Origin: Tanypteryx hageni
Lineage: Eukaryota > Arthropoda > Insecta > Odonata > Petaluridae
Length of the DNA: 64,000 nucleotides
Direction: 5' to 3'
Assembly: GCA_028673005.1 (NCBI GenBank)
Contig: CM054112.1
Span: 25,285,624-25,349,623 of the forward strand
Below, in pieces: positions 21,330 to 33,018 of this stretch. A model generated the notes under the pieces. The model saw only the letters and a list, made by a program, of their open reading frames with translations. It was not told where the DNA came from and made no database searches. Every line of letters begins with the position of its first letter. The stretch's first letter is position 1. Both the position numbers and the translations under genes were made by a program.

Positions 21330-23960
21330 AGATGCCTCGGAGCGACCAATGCTTTCTCAAGAGCCACCGAACATGAGAGAGAGAAAAAAAAGAGCGCACG
21401 CACACGCACGCTCGCACTCGAATAGCGCGTCTGAGCAGCTCATTGAGTTTCATTTGTCTTTCTTTCGAATCCGAAGAACGGTGGCGAATCGCCACTAGTC
21501 ATTCTGATCGTTATTTCCCGTCCATCACTGCAGAGGGCAACTCGGGGTAGGAGTTGGCGGGTGGGTGGGGAAGATGGTTGGTTAAGAGTCTTCGAGAATG
21601 GAAAGGGGGTGAGGAAGGGTGGGAAGGAGAGAGAGACGGAGGAATGAGGTAGAGAGAAAGGTCGAGTAAGGAGAGAGAGAGAAAAATGGAGAAGGGAGTG
21701 AGATGGGTTATTGCTTAGCCAAGGCGCCGGGTAGGCGAATGTACTCCTCCTCCGTCACTTCACCCATCTTGACACTCGTAAGAATTCCATCTTTCCCTCT
21801 GTTTCTTCCCCAGCCCTTCTTTTTCCCGTTCACATTCTCCTTATAAGTAATGCTAATGCCTTCTCATCTCCTCGCTCCTCTAACATAAATAGTTTTAGTG
21901 CATCCAGGATTTAGAAAAAGACCCCATCGGTAACTCTATAATCAATGCCTATTAACTAAAGTTTAATGTTTCATTTCTTTCGTATATTTTTATTAAATTT
22001 AATACAATTTTACCCGTCATCTTCAAATAAACGGTTAAGTTTTTTATGTAGGCTAGATGAATGTTTACGGTTTAGTCGTATTCATTATTTATGAAACTAA
22101 ATATATCTTACTCGAACGCGAAATACGCAACCTATTTGCATTAATAAATTATGTATCTCAAATAGACATAAAACGGTAGGAAAACTAGTCGATCAACTTT
22201 ATTTCAGTCATAAAACCAGCTCGATAATTCTCTTTCCAACCTATTCTAATGTTTTGAAAGCAGGTTGGTGAAATTTTTGAGCAACAAACATACACATTCG
22301 AATAAATGGAAACCTCGCGTATTTATAACACATTAATAATTATTATTCGTTTAAATCTCTTGTCTCTTGGGCAACGTTACCCTGTTCACCTCTCGATCTT
22401 CACGTCACATCTTTCTCCTCATCCCAACTCTTCCCTTTCTCAGGAAACCTCACATTCTACCTCCGCCTCACATCCTCTGCGTCTTGAAATTTCTCACCTT
22501 TCTCTGCTTACCTCACCTTGTCTATTATGCCATTTCAGCTCTCCTTCTCCTCTCCTTACCTTCAACTCCCTTTACTCCCTCCATCCCATCCTCTTCCCTT
22601 CTACCTACCATTCCCCTTCTCTTCCCATCATCCTTCCTTTCTCACCATAGGGTGACTCGTGGGGGGAGGGTCAGAGGTGACCGCGTTTTTCACCGGCGGT
22701 GTCGGATGGAGACAATGGTCATGACTCGCATATTCATTATTGAAAAATCAGGTGTAACAGGTTTTGCAATTACTCCTTTCACTTATTATTGGTCGTACTC
22801 TTCTTTTTCCCCCGCATTTATCCTCACCCCTCATTTTTTACGGTCTACCCTCGGCCGAGATGAGGACGTTTGCAAATGAGGTGACGAGAGAAAAGGAGAG
22901 AGAGAGAGAGAAAGCGCATGGAGATAGAGAGAGATGGGGATAGAATAACGGAGAAGACGTAGACCACAAGAGATGCCGTAGAACAGGCGTTGCAAATTAG
23001 AGCCACAATAGCAGCAAGTCTGTTCTAAGATCATCAATTAAAAGATTTAGCTTTTGTGTTTTTCATAGACCAATTATACATTTGTTATTATCTATTTATA
23101 ATTGGTGAAATGCGTTGTACTACGATCGTTTAAATTTCTGCACGTTTTCAGGAAAATATAAAACTTATTGATTCTTAATTGTTTTTTTTATAAAATGAGC
23201 TAGAATTCGGGTAGCAAAAAGATATATATCGGGCCATCACTTTGGCGTACATGTTGTCAACTATGATTTAGCGTAAAGTAAGAAGGCAATGTTTCCAGGA
23301 GAGAAGCAAAGGCTAACAGGAGAGGATGGTTTGTGTGCGTGTATGTCCCGCGGGGTACGATGGGAGCGATGAGTTGGGCGGGGTGCAGAGGTCGGGGTGG
23401 GAGAAGGAGCGTTCGGTTAAAACTCGCTTATTGCCGCCAAGAGGGTTTAGGAGGTGAAGTTGGAGGGAGAGGTAAAGGGGTTCGGGGAAGGGAAAAGGTG
23501 ATTAGTCATCCCCTTTCTCCTTAATTCCTCGCCCCGCCTCAGTTACTCTGTTGCCGACACTCGCATTATTAACACCCCAGGTCCTTCATTCCTCCCTTCC
23601 GCCGACCCATTCCACCCACTCTTTCTCTCTCTCTCTCGCCCAACCTCTTATCCCTCCCCACTACTACTAACCTCCCCCCCCCCATTTACCTCGCTACCGC
23701 TTTCCCCGCTCCCATAACCCTCCATCTCTCCTTCTCTCTCTTCGCATCAATCTCCGAGCGATTCAAACGCATATCCCAAGAGACACTCTGTCGTGGAGGG
23801 ATTCGTGTAAAAGGGAGTTTCCAAGATGAACATCCCTCTCTCCTATCCCGCTTTCTTCCCTCCATCCGTTCGTTTCTCTTCCCTCCATCCGTTCGCCTCT
23901 TTTACCTCCTCTGCTTCTCTCTTTAGCTTCCCCCGTTCATGTCCCGACCTCCTTATCTAC
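21330..23960. repeat. Mixed purine/pyrimidine-rich tracts in non-coding DNA
   Basis: G/A-rich at 21540-21710; C/T-rich at 22390-22650; G/A-rich at 22870-22960 with (GA)n; G-rich at 23280-23510; C/T-rich at 23510-23940 with (CT)n and a C9 run near 23675. Between them lies ordinary AT-rich DNA (about 21840-22370 and 23040-23270). Frames in these blocks (e.g. 22306-22650, 22367-22879) are low-complexity and overlap in different frames. Confidence 0.6.
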
Positions 23961-24895
23961 ATGGAAACTACTGTTTTATTAAAAAGAAGAAACTTTTCAG
24001 TAAGTTGCCGTATCCCTTTGAATCTTTAATAACATGAAGAGCGACACCATATTACGATGGGCACTTTTTAAATTGTTCAATTGGTGCTGTTCTTTATTTA
24101 GAGAGAAATGTAATAACTTGATTCTATAATTTAATATTACTTTTATGAATTACTGCTCCAGTGTTTCAGCTTAAAGTAAACTTTTCAACATGCACCAGCA
24201 TTTGTTAATGATATGCATTTTTAAATTACGACCATAATCCGCTATAATCCGCTCATTCTTCCTTTAGTATCCCTTATTAAAGAAAACTAAAAATTAAAAA
24301 TCATCCTGAGCGTAAATGATGTTTGTATTTCTTTATGATGTTAGCATATAAAATGCTGAAATAAATAAAACAATTCCAAACTTGAAAGAACTTTATCTAA
24401 TGAAATGTTTTCCCTTTTCGTTTCCCTGATGGCAACTTCTCTGATGTGACGTCATCTATTAACGTCTTGTACTTTTGGTTTGATCAATACATACGACTAC
24501 GATGAGGGATATTGCGAACTAGTTTTGGAGTTTTCAGGCAATATTTTTACTAGTCTAGAAGGAGCTCTTCAAGAAAAATATTTCACTTTAATAATTCTCT
24601 TTAGGAGAGAAATGCCATCTTTTATGGAATACATTCCAGCTGTAATCATCTGTTTATAAAGGTTATGATCTCCCATTTTCATCTCTCAAATTGGAAAAGA
24701 CCTCAAGGACAGCGTTACAGCCTCTGGTTGCAAATAATAAATTCCAAAATAACTTATGAATGGAACCATATAGAGCATTCTAAACCTATTCCATATATGT
24801 ACAGGGCTTTTTCAACTATCTAGCTGTAAGCGGTAGGATTTGGGAGTTCATTATGTTTTAAACATCAAAACCATATATGTACTCAAAAATCTTTA
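23961..24895. other. No recognisable feature
   Basis: AT-rich non-coding sequence. Confidence 0.45.
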
Positions 24896-24902
24896 TATAT
24901 AA

Positions 24903-25105
24903 TTACTCAATGTCTGTCCGTCCGTCCCCCCTTTTATCTCTTGAACAGTTTGTCATAGAGAAATTCTGTAAACGCCATTTTGTTTCTGCCAACTAGGAGA
25001 TCCCGGGAAACTATTTTTGTTTACGGAAGTGTCCCAGATTCGACTCCGGGAGACGATTACATTTTTCCATATGTTAACACGAGTTTTGATTTTTCAAGGT
25101 GCAAG
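24903..25105 (+). repeat. Dispersed family Z, copy 1
   Basis: Starts near tgtctgtccgtccgtccccc, then ttttatctcttgaacag. About 130 bp further on it has tcccagattcgactccggga, which resembles a tRNA box B. The same order of landmarks (tgtc-repeat with CCC, gaccgattttcatgaaac, gttcgattcc, a T-rich stretch) is seen at 29480-29690 and, inverted, at 46440-46645. The copies are strongly diverged. Element class unknown. Confidence 0.45.
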
Positions 25106-25338
25106 GTTTCTTTCTTTCATTCATTAAAAACTTAAATATGGACCGAATTTCTCCGTTTTTGCTTTAATCGACGGGTAAAACTATAACATATCTTATTCTT
25201 GCGATGTTTTGATGTAGTACGAAATTATTTCTCAATGAATAACTATTATTAGAGTTATTTATTGAGTCTTACACGCTGTTCTGTGAAAGAGCTTTTCATA
25301 GTTCTTACATTCTTTTCAACCCAACCGACCATCTAAAG

Positions 25339-25635
25339 CAGTGGTGGGCGACCTATGGCCCGCGGGCCGCATGCGGTCTTCGAGAGCGTTTTATGCAGCC
25401 CGCGAAGATAAGATTAAGAAGAGATTTAACACAAATGCATATAATATGCATTCAAATTGCGAAAATGAAACACGATATTGAAATTCTAACCCTAAAAACC
25501 TATTTTAGACTTGATTTTCCCTAAATAGTACTTCAGAATCTCTAGTTAACGTCCGATTGAAAGCGTAATCTGGCCCGCCGGGGAATTCTCAACCGCCAAT
25601 GCGGCCCACCACAAAGAAAAATTTCGCCGCCGCTG
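25339..25635. mobile_element. 297-bp hAT-type MITE
   Basis: Left end CAGTGGTGGGCGACCTATGG; right end, read inward, CAGCGGCGGCGAAATTTTT. Terminal inverted repeats of about 12 bp start with CAG, as in hAT elements. The flanking 8-mers atctaaag and atatatag match at 6 of 8 positions, consistent with a decayed 8-bp target duplication. Subterminal GC-rich blocks (ggcccgcgggcc; ggcccgccgggg) contrast with an AT-rich core. No coding capacity. Confidence 0.75.
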
Positions 25636-25639
25636 ATAT

Positions 25640-26050
25640 ATAGTTTCCTACCGTACAAAATCTTATCAAGGCATCACTTCTTCCGTTCTCAAAGTTTGAG
25701 TACGTTCAAAGTCCACCGTGAATTTTTTCGAAAAGTAACATTATATTTGTTGAAATGAGGAGTACAAAGCTTTTCTGTATTCTTTCCAGGCCGTCTACTG
25801 ACATAATCTTTATAAACATGATGTAGTAAAACATGTTTTACAGTTGTAATCGAAACTACCTCTCAACCCGCTCCCTTGAATAACATTCTTTGCAATTGCA
25901 TTCCAAGAGCGTCCCCGATATTTGTCATATTCGCCCCTCAAGATCGGCGGAAGGGCGTTCCAAATATGTCCCCTTGCGTTCGAAATTGGGCATCCGCGGG
26001 TCGAATAATGCATAATACATGGCAAAAGCAAACTCCTTTCTACTCCGTGC
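25640..26050. other. No recognisable feature
   Basis: Mixed composition. A 73-codon minus frame (25810-26031) has no recognisable domain. Confidence 0.4.
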
Positions 26051-26800
26051 GTTGAAGTCTCGCGGCTCTGACGTGCATGGGAACTGACCTGTCGCGCAAA
26101 TTCTATTTGAGTATAATACGCGACCTTATTCGTGGGAATTCATCAAATTGCGTCGTTAGATTTACGGATTCCTTTCCGAGTCGTAGCGGTTTTAGCTCAG
26201 GAGATCTCCTTACGCATCTATCTATCCGTAGAAGAAGGAACCGCCGAGATTCTCCCTCCCTCGCTCCACCCTCTAAGGCCACTCCCACTCCTGACATCCC
26301 CGCAAATGGATCGCCCACTTCGACCTGTCAGCGTTTCCCTGAATCCGAAGAATACTTTTCTCCCCGGGGAAAAGAGTGAGACGCACACAGGGAGATGTCG
26401 GTGGGAGGAGGGCGACAGGAAGAAGGCCAAAGAGAGCGACTTCTTCGTTTCTCTCTCTCTCTCTCCACCTATTTACCTCCCCTCCTGCGCCCTTCTCGTC
26501 TCCTCCCCTTTTCCCATCCTAGAGGGGTGACACGGTCTCCTCCCTTTCCGTCCCAATCAATTGGCCAATTAATCAAACCGCTCTCTCACTCTTTCTCTGC
26601 CTCCCTCAGTACTCCAGCCATCCACCCTTCCCGACGATTTGCCTCTCACCTCCGCCCCCTTTTCCTCGCCACTCTCCTTCTCAGCCGTTGCAACGCTTTT
26701 GCTCCGCACTGACCCTAAAGCGAATCAGGTCTTATCCAGGAATGACCCAAGTTACTGTCCGAGTAGATTGAGAAATTGCGCTCGGCCGATTTGTTTCCTA
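26051..26800. other. CpG-richer, CT-rich non-coding block
   Basis: Higher GC than its surroundings and pyrimidine-rich on the plus strand from about 26440 to 26700, with (CT)n near 26450. Several overlapping frames of 70-130 codons occur in different frames and strands, as expected from composition. A regulatory role is possible but not shown. Confidence 0.45.
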
Positions 26801-27864
26801 ATCCAAATGGTTAACCTCTATTTATGTAAACTTTTTTATTATCCGCGGATTGACTTTGTTGGCTACACAAGAAAGATTACAAGCAATTCGTCACTAAGGA
26901 TAAGTAAATTTTAGTGGAAAATTGTATGTTAAAGAAACAAATTGGTGCTTATTGTTGTATGAGAAAGTAATAATTGATGGAATAAAGCGATCTTAAAATC
27001 CTATGCAGACAAGCACAAGCTGTAAAGTTGGGAATATTTTTGAAACTAGAAAAAAATCTGCTATGATCGGGCATTGAACCGGGGTCTTCTACTTTTTTCT
27101 CGTTTCAAAAATATTTCTAAAAGTAAATTGATATGAAAAGTTGAGAATTGACGTAGCCAAGTTGTAATAATATATCATTAAAATTTATTGTATTTATACT
27201 GTTGATATCGTATGCAGTGTCTTAGAGATATATCTGTTAAGAAAAGCTTAAGCAAGTATACTAGATTTTGCGTTTTGACTGAATTGCATGATTAAAATAA
27301 TTACTATTATTTATTTCGACTACCTCGTGTCCTCCATTGAAAAACTCGGAAGGATGTTCAACTGGATATAATTCACCGTGATAGGAAAGTCGCCTTAATC
27401 CACTCAAATTGACTAGCTGAGAAGTATAATTAGTAATTATTTGATGCACGCTTCGCTCAAAGGAATGACTGATTTAATCGCTTCCTTTTAAGAATAAAAC
27501 TATTTCGAGAGTTCGGCAAATATTCAATGATTTTCTGGAAAGGAGATATTGTATCGTTTTTACCTACAGCTGATAGAATTTGATAGCAGTCACCATCTTA
27601 AATTGTAAGCTATTAAATGATTTTATTTTCGTTAGTGTTAGATGATTTCAATTTTATTAATATTTTTGCTTAGATTTCCAAAGAGACAGTGCAGTTCAGT
27701 TATTGCATGATTTTCAGCTGTTCTGCATCACAAAATCTCTATAATTCCCTGTGCGTAGAATGTTATTAATAAGATGAAAAATTCGGAATGTCCGTAATTC
27801 CGTGGTAATAACATATTTTCAATAAAGTATTCCTTAAGTGGGATTATTTCTGACCCTGAAGGTG
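26801..27864. other. No recognisable feature
   Basis: AT-rich. A box-B-like string on the minus strand (27070-27082) lacks the rest of a tRNA. Confidence 0.4.
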
Positions 27865-27936
27865 TCTCATGTGGTCTAATAGCTAGGATATATGGCTTTC
27901 ACCAAGAAGGCTCGGCTTCGATTCCCGGCATGGGAA
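27865..27936 (+). pseudogene. tRNA-Glu (TTC) pseudogene or tRNA-derived fragment
   Basis: A 72-nt cloverleaf-like sequence: acceptor TCTCATG pairs with CATGGGA (one G-T), then the D arm GTCT...AGGA, the anticodon loop CTTTCAC with TTC at 27898-27900, and the T loop TTCGATT. The anticodon stem TATGG/CAAGA has two mismatches, and the T stem has one mismatch next to the loop. The sequence closely follows the eukaryotic tRNA-Glu pattern (GGCTTTCACC, TTCGATTCCCGG). No T-run terminator follows directly (next is atatttttgtc). The mismatches favour a pseudogene over a working gene. Confidence 0.7.
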
Positions 27937-28955
27937 TATTTTTGTCAGTCTTTGTAGATGTATAATATTGTGATTTTGAATTATGCATAATTTATGGACG
28001 GATTATATTAGCGCAAACATTTTTGGTTATTGGAGAGACATGATTTATAAAACTCTTTGTTCAATTATTCATTTTCATATCGATTGGACTATATAGTCTC
28101 TTCAGCTTTGAATATGTTTTTATAGTTAGTAAAATAAAATTTCTTCTTATTCTAGTTTCAAATAAAAATCCGAAATATTCGCGCCTTTCACTATTCTTTA
28201 GATTAAATAAAAAAAACCTTTTTTTCTCTGGTGGTTCTCTCCCCTTTTCAATGTCAAAACCAGTTTGAGGACGAAGCGGTGTCAATTAAACTTTTTTCCA
28301 CGCTCAGAATGTAATCTCAACTAAGATAACAGGACTTGCATCGGTCAGCGCTCAGGAACGTAATCAGTGGCAATACGTCCCCCTTTTCCTCGGTTTCAAT
28401 CGAAGTTCGCACGGATGACACGCTTTGAAATGTTTTTTATTCGGAACGAGTCTCTCCCTTTTGTGATAGAGTTACGGTGAACGTCCTGGGTACACCATAA
28501 GAAATCCCTGTGCTCATTGTCCGCTCGGGACGAAGAATTCCACGGCGTAGCCTTACTCAAAGGCCCGTGAACGTCGTTCCGAACGGTATTTTTTCAACGA
28601 GGCGAAGTTTTTTCCTCCCCAGTGGAAGAACTCGGGAATCCTTTAAATGCGATTCGTCTTAGTTATTGCGATTCCCTCGGGAGACAGTGAGCTCTATTAC
28701 ATTCTTCCGAAGATTTAAAAAATTTAAATTGTCGGTTATTTATTAATAAATTGGCGTCGAATTGCGTCAGTTGAAGATTATATGAAGTTCTCCAAGAAAT
28801 TTTGATAAAATCGCCCCTTTAATCCTTGAAAACGATGTGACAGTAATGCATCGGAAACAAACTTTTTTAATGAAGGAAAACTTATTGTAAAGGGTTTCAT
28901 AAATATATCAGAAGCTATTGAAATTAAAATACAGGAACACTGCATGCACTTTAAC
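27937..28955. other. No recognisable feature
   Basis: AT-rich, with a more GC-rich portion at about 28310-28690. No gene or repeat recognised. Confidence 0.45.
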
Positions 28956-29059
28956 GTAACAATAGTATAATTGATAGTAGCTCAATAACTTTGGCTAAGA
29001 TTAATAAAGGTGAAGTACTCCTTTAGCCAAACAATTAGAGGGTTACAACACCCAATGCA

Positions 29060-29086
29060 TTTCGCCCACAAGGTGGGCATCGTCAG
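29060..29086 (-). ncRNA. Hammerhead-like core motif, left arm of foldback 2
   Basis: Minus strand: CTGACGA, T, GCCCAC/GTGGGC helix with a 3-nt loop, GAAA. The variable base of CUGANGA is C here and A in foldback 1, while all invariant positions are kept. ACCC upstream can pair with GGGT downstream as helix I. Confidence 0.42.
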
Positions 29087-29162
29087 GGGTAAAACCTGTT
29101 TCAACAGTGACTGGGAGCCAACTGCAATTGGCTCCCAGTCACTGTTGAAACAAGTTTTACCC

Positions 29163-29189
29163 CTGACGATGCCCACCTTGTGGGCGAAA
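29163..29189 (+). ncRNA. Hammerhead-like core motif, right arm of foldback 2
   Basis: CTGACGA (29163-29169), T, GCCCAC (29171-29176), loop CTT, GTGGGC (29180-29185), GAAA (29186-29189). ACCC just upstream and GGGT just downstream could form a 4-bp helix I. The helix III candidate is only A-U around TGCA, which resembles the very short helix III of Penelope-associated type I hammerheads. Confidence 0.42.
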
Positions 29190-29479
29190 TGCATTGGGTG
29201 TTGTAACCCTCTAATTGTTTGGCTAAAGTTGTACTTCACCTTTAGTAACAATAGTATGATGATAATAATAAGATACAGTAATAAAAGAATATATTCGCCC
29301 TGTGACTGCTTATGATATATTATGGCTAAGTCTGGCTATGTTTGTATATCGATACTTAATTAATGCTAGTTGCCTTGTACAAATAGCCTAAGCACCAGAA
29401 TACTATCAAGAGTTGGTCGAAATGTGCACATGGTTTTATAACCCTGTTAGGCTGGTTTCCAAAGGCAACATAGCCTTAT

Positions 29480-29690
29480 GAAATTGTCCTGTCTGTGTGT
29501 GTGTGTCCCCTACTAACAACTTTTGCACCAATCGACCGATTTTCATGAAACTTGGTATGAGGCTCGTGCTGCCAGGGTCCACCTCCGAGCTATATTTTAT
29601 TTGGCGAAGATTGAAGACCCAGGTTCGATTCCAGGAACGTTTTTTCCCTATTTTATTTATATAGGAAATCCCAAATCCATCGTGCATAGA
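29480..29690 (+). repeat. Dispersed family Z, copy 2
   Basis: ctgtctgtgtgtgtgtgtcccc, then caatcgaccgattttcatgaaacttgg, then ccaggttcgattccaggaacg (29619-29639), then ataggaaatcccaaatccatcgtgcat. The inverted copy near 46440-46645 matches several of these landmarks, including the final aaatccaccatgcag equivalent. A minus-strand frame (29436-29687) spans the repeat but is not conserved with the other copies. Confidence 0.5.
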
Positions 29691-31900
29691 TGTTTTCTTT
29701 AATACTTTAAAATATCTTTAAATTGTAAGGTTTGTACTGTTCTAAGGGGAATAGAATATTGATTCTAATTCTTATTGGCGAATTTTGATAATTTATCGTA
29801 TTTTCTTTAATTTCTACTAAAACAATTTTTGCGTTATAAATCGCATTTTATCGGATTCTTGCCATGGAGACGATTATTACCGAACTCGGCTTGAGCATAG
29901 ACGAGTGAACTAATGAGTTATTTTCTTTTCCACACGACTACTCTTTAACAATGGACAGTTGATCCAGACACATTAGCGCATAAACAGTAACGTTTATTAA
30001 ATTCGTTTATTTAAAAAATACATGCAAAATACAATGCCAGAAAGAGATTTTGGCATTGTTTTTAGTATTTCAAACCTGATAATGCTCTATTAATTTGTTT
30101 TCCAATTTTTCTCTATCATTGATAAACTATGAACTACAATTGGTATTTATGGTATGAGAATTCCTTGGAATGACTAACACATACTGAAACATTTCCTGTC
30201 AATATAAGTAATCAATTCGAGACGTCAACTATGGGAAACCAGCCTGCATTAGTCCTGGTTTGGACGTCTTGTTATGGCTATTAGAGAAGCTATTATAAGT
30301 TCTTAATTTTTAAAGTTCTTATTATTGAATATGTTTTCAACCATAAGACAGATAGTTATAGTGAATGAACTCGATTAAAGGATCCATGATATTTTAGCAT
30401 AACCAGATTACGAGATAATTTTAAAATGGCGTTTTGTCAATAAAATTGAAACTTAATTCCGTTATTTTACATATGCTTTCGATTTTATTCTGCGGTACAT
30501 GGTTATCACCCTGTAAAATAAAATTTTCTCAACAGATTTAATCTTGGTATATGGTAAAAATCGAAGTTAAAATGCAATTATAGTTAGGTGTCACGCAGGC
30601 GCTTGACTATTGCATCGGATCGAGAATATGGCGGAATCATGGATGAGCGCGTAGTGTAATTTTCAATTAAAGCCTTTCGAGGGATTTTTAACCTCATTGG
30701 AGCTAGTTTTTTTTCTATTCGACTCTGATAGGAAGGCGTTTATTTAAATTGGCTTCTAAATAGGTTATTTATCGCGGAATGAAATCCAGACCTCATGGTT
30801 CTTGCCTTTGAAGCTGTGCTCTATAAACGGAGCATTATTACGAAGCATCGGATCCTAACCAGGCTTTTATATCTTTAACATAATATATGGGAGAAACTCG
30901 GGAAATCTCTTCTGGTGAATATTTCAAATTTTTTAAGTTAATCCCGTAGCCTCCCAATGCAGCTTGTAATACTCAAAGAAGCGAGAAGTCTTTTATATTT
31001 TACTGTATAGTCATATATAGAATAATTTCTTTAAATTACTTGAGTCGATTAAAAAGAGTTTGCCCAAAGATGCGGTTTAGCGTTTTTCCATTGGACTGTT
31101 AAAACTCTCAACGTAAATGGCATGCTGTGCATGCGCCGCTGGTAAATGAATGAATGAAATGCGGACATTTAACGCTTACGTTTCTGTCCAAGGTTTAAAG
31201 CTCGAAATAATTGTGATATGTCGGCAATATATTTAGAAAGACTTCAAAATTACATTTTATTTCATTCTATTGTTTTGGAAACTCCTCTGTGTTATATTAA
31301 TTTTATATTTTTCAATTGTTCTTATTATTATCACTGCAAAAGCTTTATGGATAATCTCATATAATTTTATCAGAATAAAATCTCGATACGAGTCTATTTT
31401 TGTACTACAGAACAAAAATAGTTCTCAAAATTAATTGCGGGTGTTTTTATCTTTAAACGAGCGCTTGCTGTAGAGTTTTGTAACATTTTCTAGCATTAAA
31501 CATTTGTCGATGCCAAACATTTTATTTTCCATTCGTAGCCTTGCAAAATATTCACACCAAAGATTCAGTGAGATTACCTTAGACATAGAATGATGATTGT
31601 CAACGAGTATCGGTTAGAATAATGCTTAAAAAATTAAGTCCTTTTCTATTCACACATAACCGGACATAGAACATTTAGATAACTCATCCAGCCATAAAAC
31701 GATCCATAACTCATTTTTGAATTTTTCATTCTTGAATCTTCAGCACAGTTTAAAATTTATCCATTCTTCGCTATAATCTTATGAGCTCCCACCCTTTAAA
31801 GCCCTCCATACCCAAGACCACCTAATCATAGTCTCATCCAACGCTTTTAGTTTTTTCTGCCTCTCACCGCTGCACCTATCTCTCCTCTTTCACCTGCGCC
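29691..31900. other. Unique non-coding DNA
   Basis: AT-rich, no open frame above 60 codons, no RNA gene or pairable repeat identified. Confidence 0.45.
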
Positions 31901-32031
31901 GGGCTACGCTGATTGCCATGAGTTCCAACCGTAGTGAGTTTCTGGTTGAATGGAGCCTCGCGGAAATATGCCGGCACTTAGAAACCTCCCCACCACCCTC
32001 CTCTCCCGGAACCCCACCCAAAAAACCCCTC

Positions 32032-32116
32032 CCTCGCTCACTCCCTTCCCTCGCTCACTCCCTTCCCTCGCTCACTCCCTTCCTTCGCTCACTCCCTTCC
32101 TTCGCTCACTCCCTTG
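32032..32116 (+). repeat. 17-bp CT-rich minisatellite, five copies
   Basis: Tandem TCGCTCACTCCCTTCCC units; the last copies read CTTCC at the join. They sit in a C/T-rich block (31970-32490). The overlapping frames at 31918-32277, 31950-32519 and 32114-32482 read through it in three different frames, giving repeated SLPSLTPFLRS-type peptides. They are artefacts. Confidence 0.92.
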
Positions 32117-32561
32117 CTCTCCTCCTCCGCTCGGAGCCCCTCTCCCCCACTCACCCCTCATACGCGTCTACGGCTACCTCAGCTTCTCATTCCCCTCTCT
32201 TCCGCCTCTTCTTCCCCTCCCCTCAATCCCTCGCGCCTCCTTCATCCCCACACCTATTCTCATCTTACGTCGCGTGACTTGGCAGAGTTTTGTTCCGATT
32301 CATTGCTTTCTCATCCCATTTTCCCCCTTTCGTTCTCTCTCCTATTTAGCCTCCCGCTTTCATTACATTCTTCTTTTCGCCGCCTCTCCTATTCTCTTAT
32401 GGGTGCTGCACACTCCTGTTTCTCACAACCAGTCGTTCTACTGTATACCTCTACTCTCCCCTCTTTCTCAACTCGTCCTTAGTTGGTGGAACGTCTTCTA
32501 TTGGAACGGGATTTTGTGAATAATAAGTTAAAAGCACGTTAAGGAATAAGAATTAGCATCC

Positions 32562-33018
32562 GAATAATTTTTTTAATCTATACCTTAAAGATCATATAAT
32601 GGCGTGGGATAGAGAAACATGGATTTTAATTGTTGTTTTTCGAGAGAACCGTCTAGAGGTCGATGTAAACAAAATATGCGATGTTTTTCTCGGGATTTTC
32701 TCGAATTTGTATATCCGAAACTATAACCCATTAATATTTGGTCTCGCGGACTTTCTTGTGGTAAATTTTGTTCTCTATCCGAATAAAGTTTTTGATCTAT
32801 ACCTTACAGATCGTATAAGAGCTAGGGGAGAAAAGTTTGGTATTTCATTGTTGCTTGACGGATGCTATTTAACGAGATACGAGTATAAGTTTACTATAGT
32901 CGGCGAGAAATTAGTCGGCCTCTCAGATGTTTACACTCAGAAAGTAGTGAGGGAGCTACGTTGTCGAATTTACGCTTACAGGCCACGCCCGTTTATCTAT
33001 TTATGGACGAAACAGTAA
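32562..33018 (+). repeat. Diverged tandem duplication containing a 139-codon frame
   Basis: The phrase cgaataa--tttttgatctataccttacagatcgtataaga occurs near 32561 and again near 32788, about 227 bp apart, and similarity continues for about 50 bp after each. An ATG-initiated frame of 139 codons (32599-33018) lies across it. I do not recognise the peptide: it has no signal peptide, membrane pattern or domain that I can name, and duplication alone could account for its length. I list it as a repeat with an uncertain frame, not as a gene. Confidence 0.45.

Larger units (their letters stand above)
28956..29257. mobile_element. Foldback element with 13-bp TSD (foldback copy 2)
   Basis: A perfect 13-bp target duplication, gtaacaatagtat, at 28956-28968 and 29245-29257. 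A leader of about 36 bp (gtagctcaataactttggct) is homologous to that of foldback 1. The rest is an almost loopless inverted repeat: arms of about 115 bp meet at gggagccaa-ctgcaa-ttggctccc near 29108-29133. Because it is a palindrome, both strands carry nearly the same reading frame (28982-29251 minus, 29010-29315 plus); neither is a gene. Each arm has a CTGACGA-hairpin-GAAA motif. Confidence 0.85.

Noticed and set aside
20948..21498. Gly/Arg-rich and Pro/Ser-rich frames of up to 174 codons on both strands
   Set aside because: They arise from the 14-bp G-rich minisatellite, which keeps every frame open.
25036..25047. Box-B-like strings (also 12907-12920 minus, 27070-27082 minus, 29621-29632, 46497-46512 minus) as tRNA genes
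   Set aside because: None has a pairing acceptor stem, D arm and anticodon arm; three belong to dispersed family Z.
28982..29315. Matching reading frames on both strands (about 70 shared residues)
   Set aside because: The two are mirror translations of a palindromic foldback element.
31918..32519. Three overlapping Ser/Pro/Leu-rich frames with internal peptide repeats
   Set aside because: They read the same 17-bp minisatellite and CT tract in three different frames.
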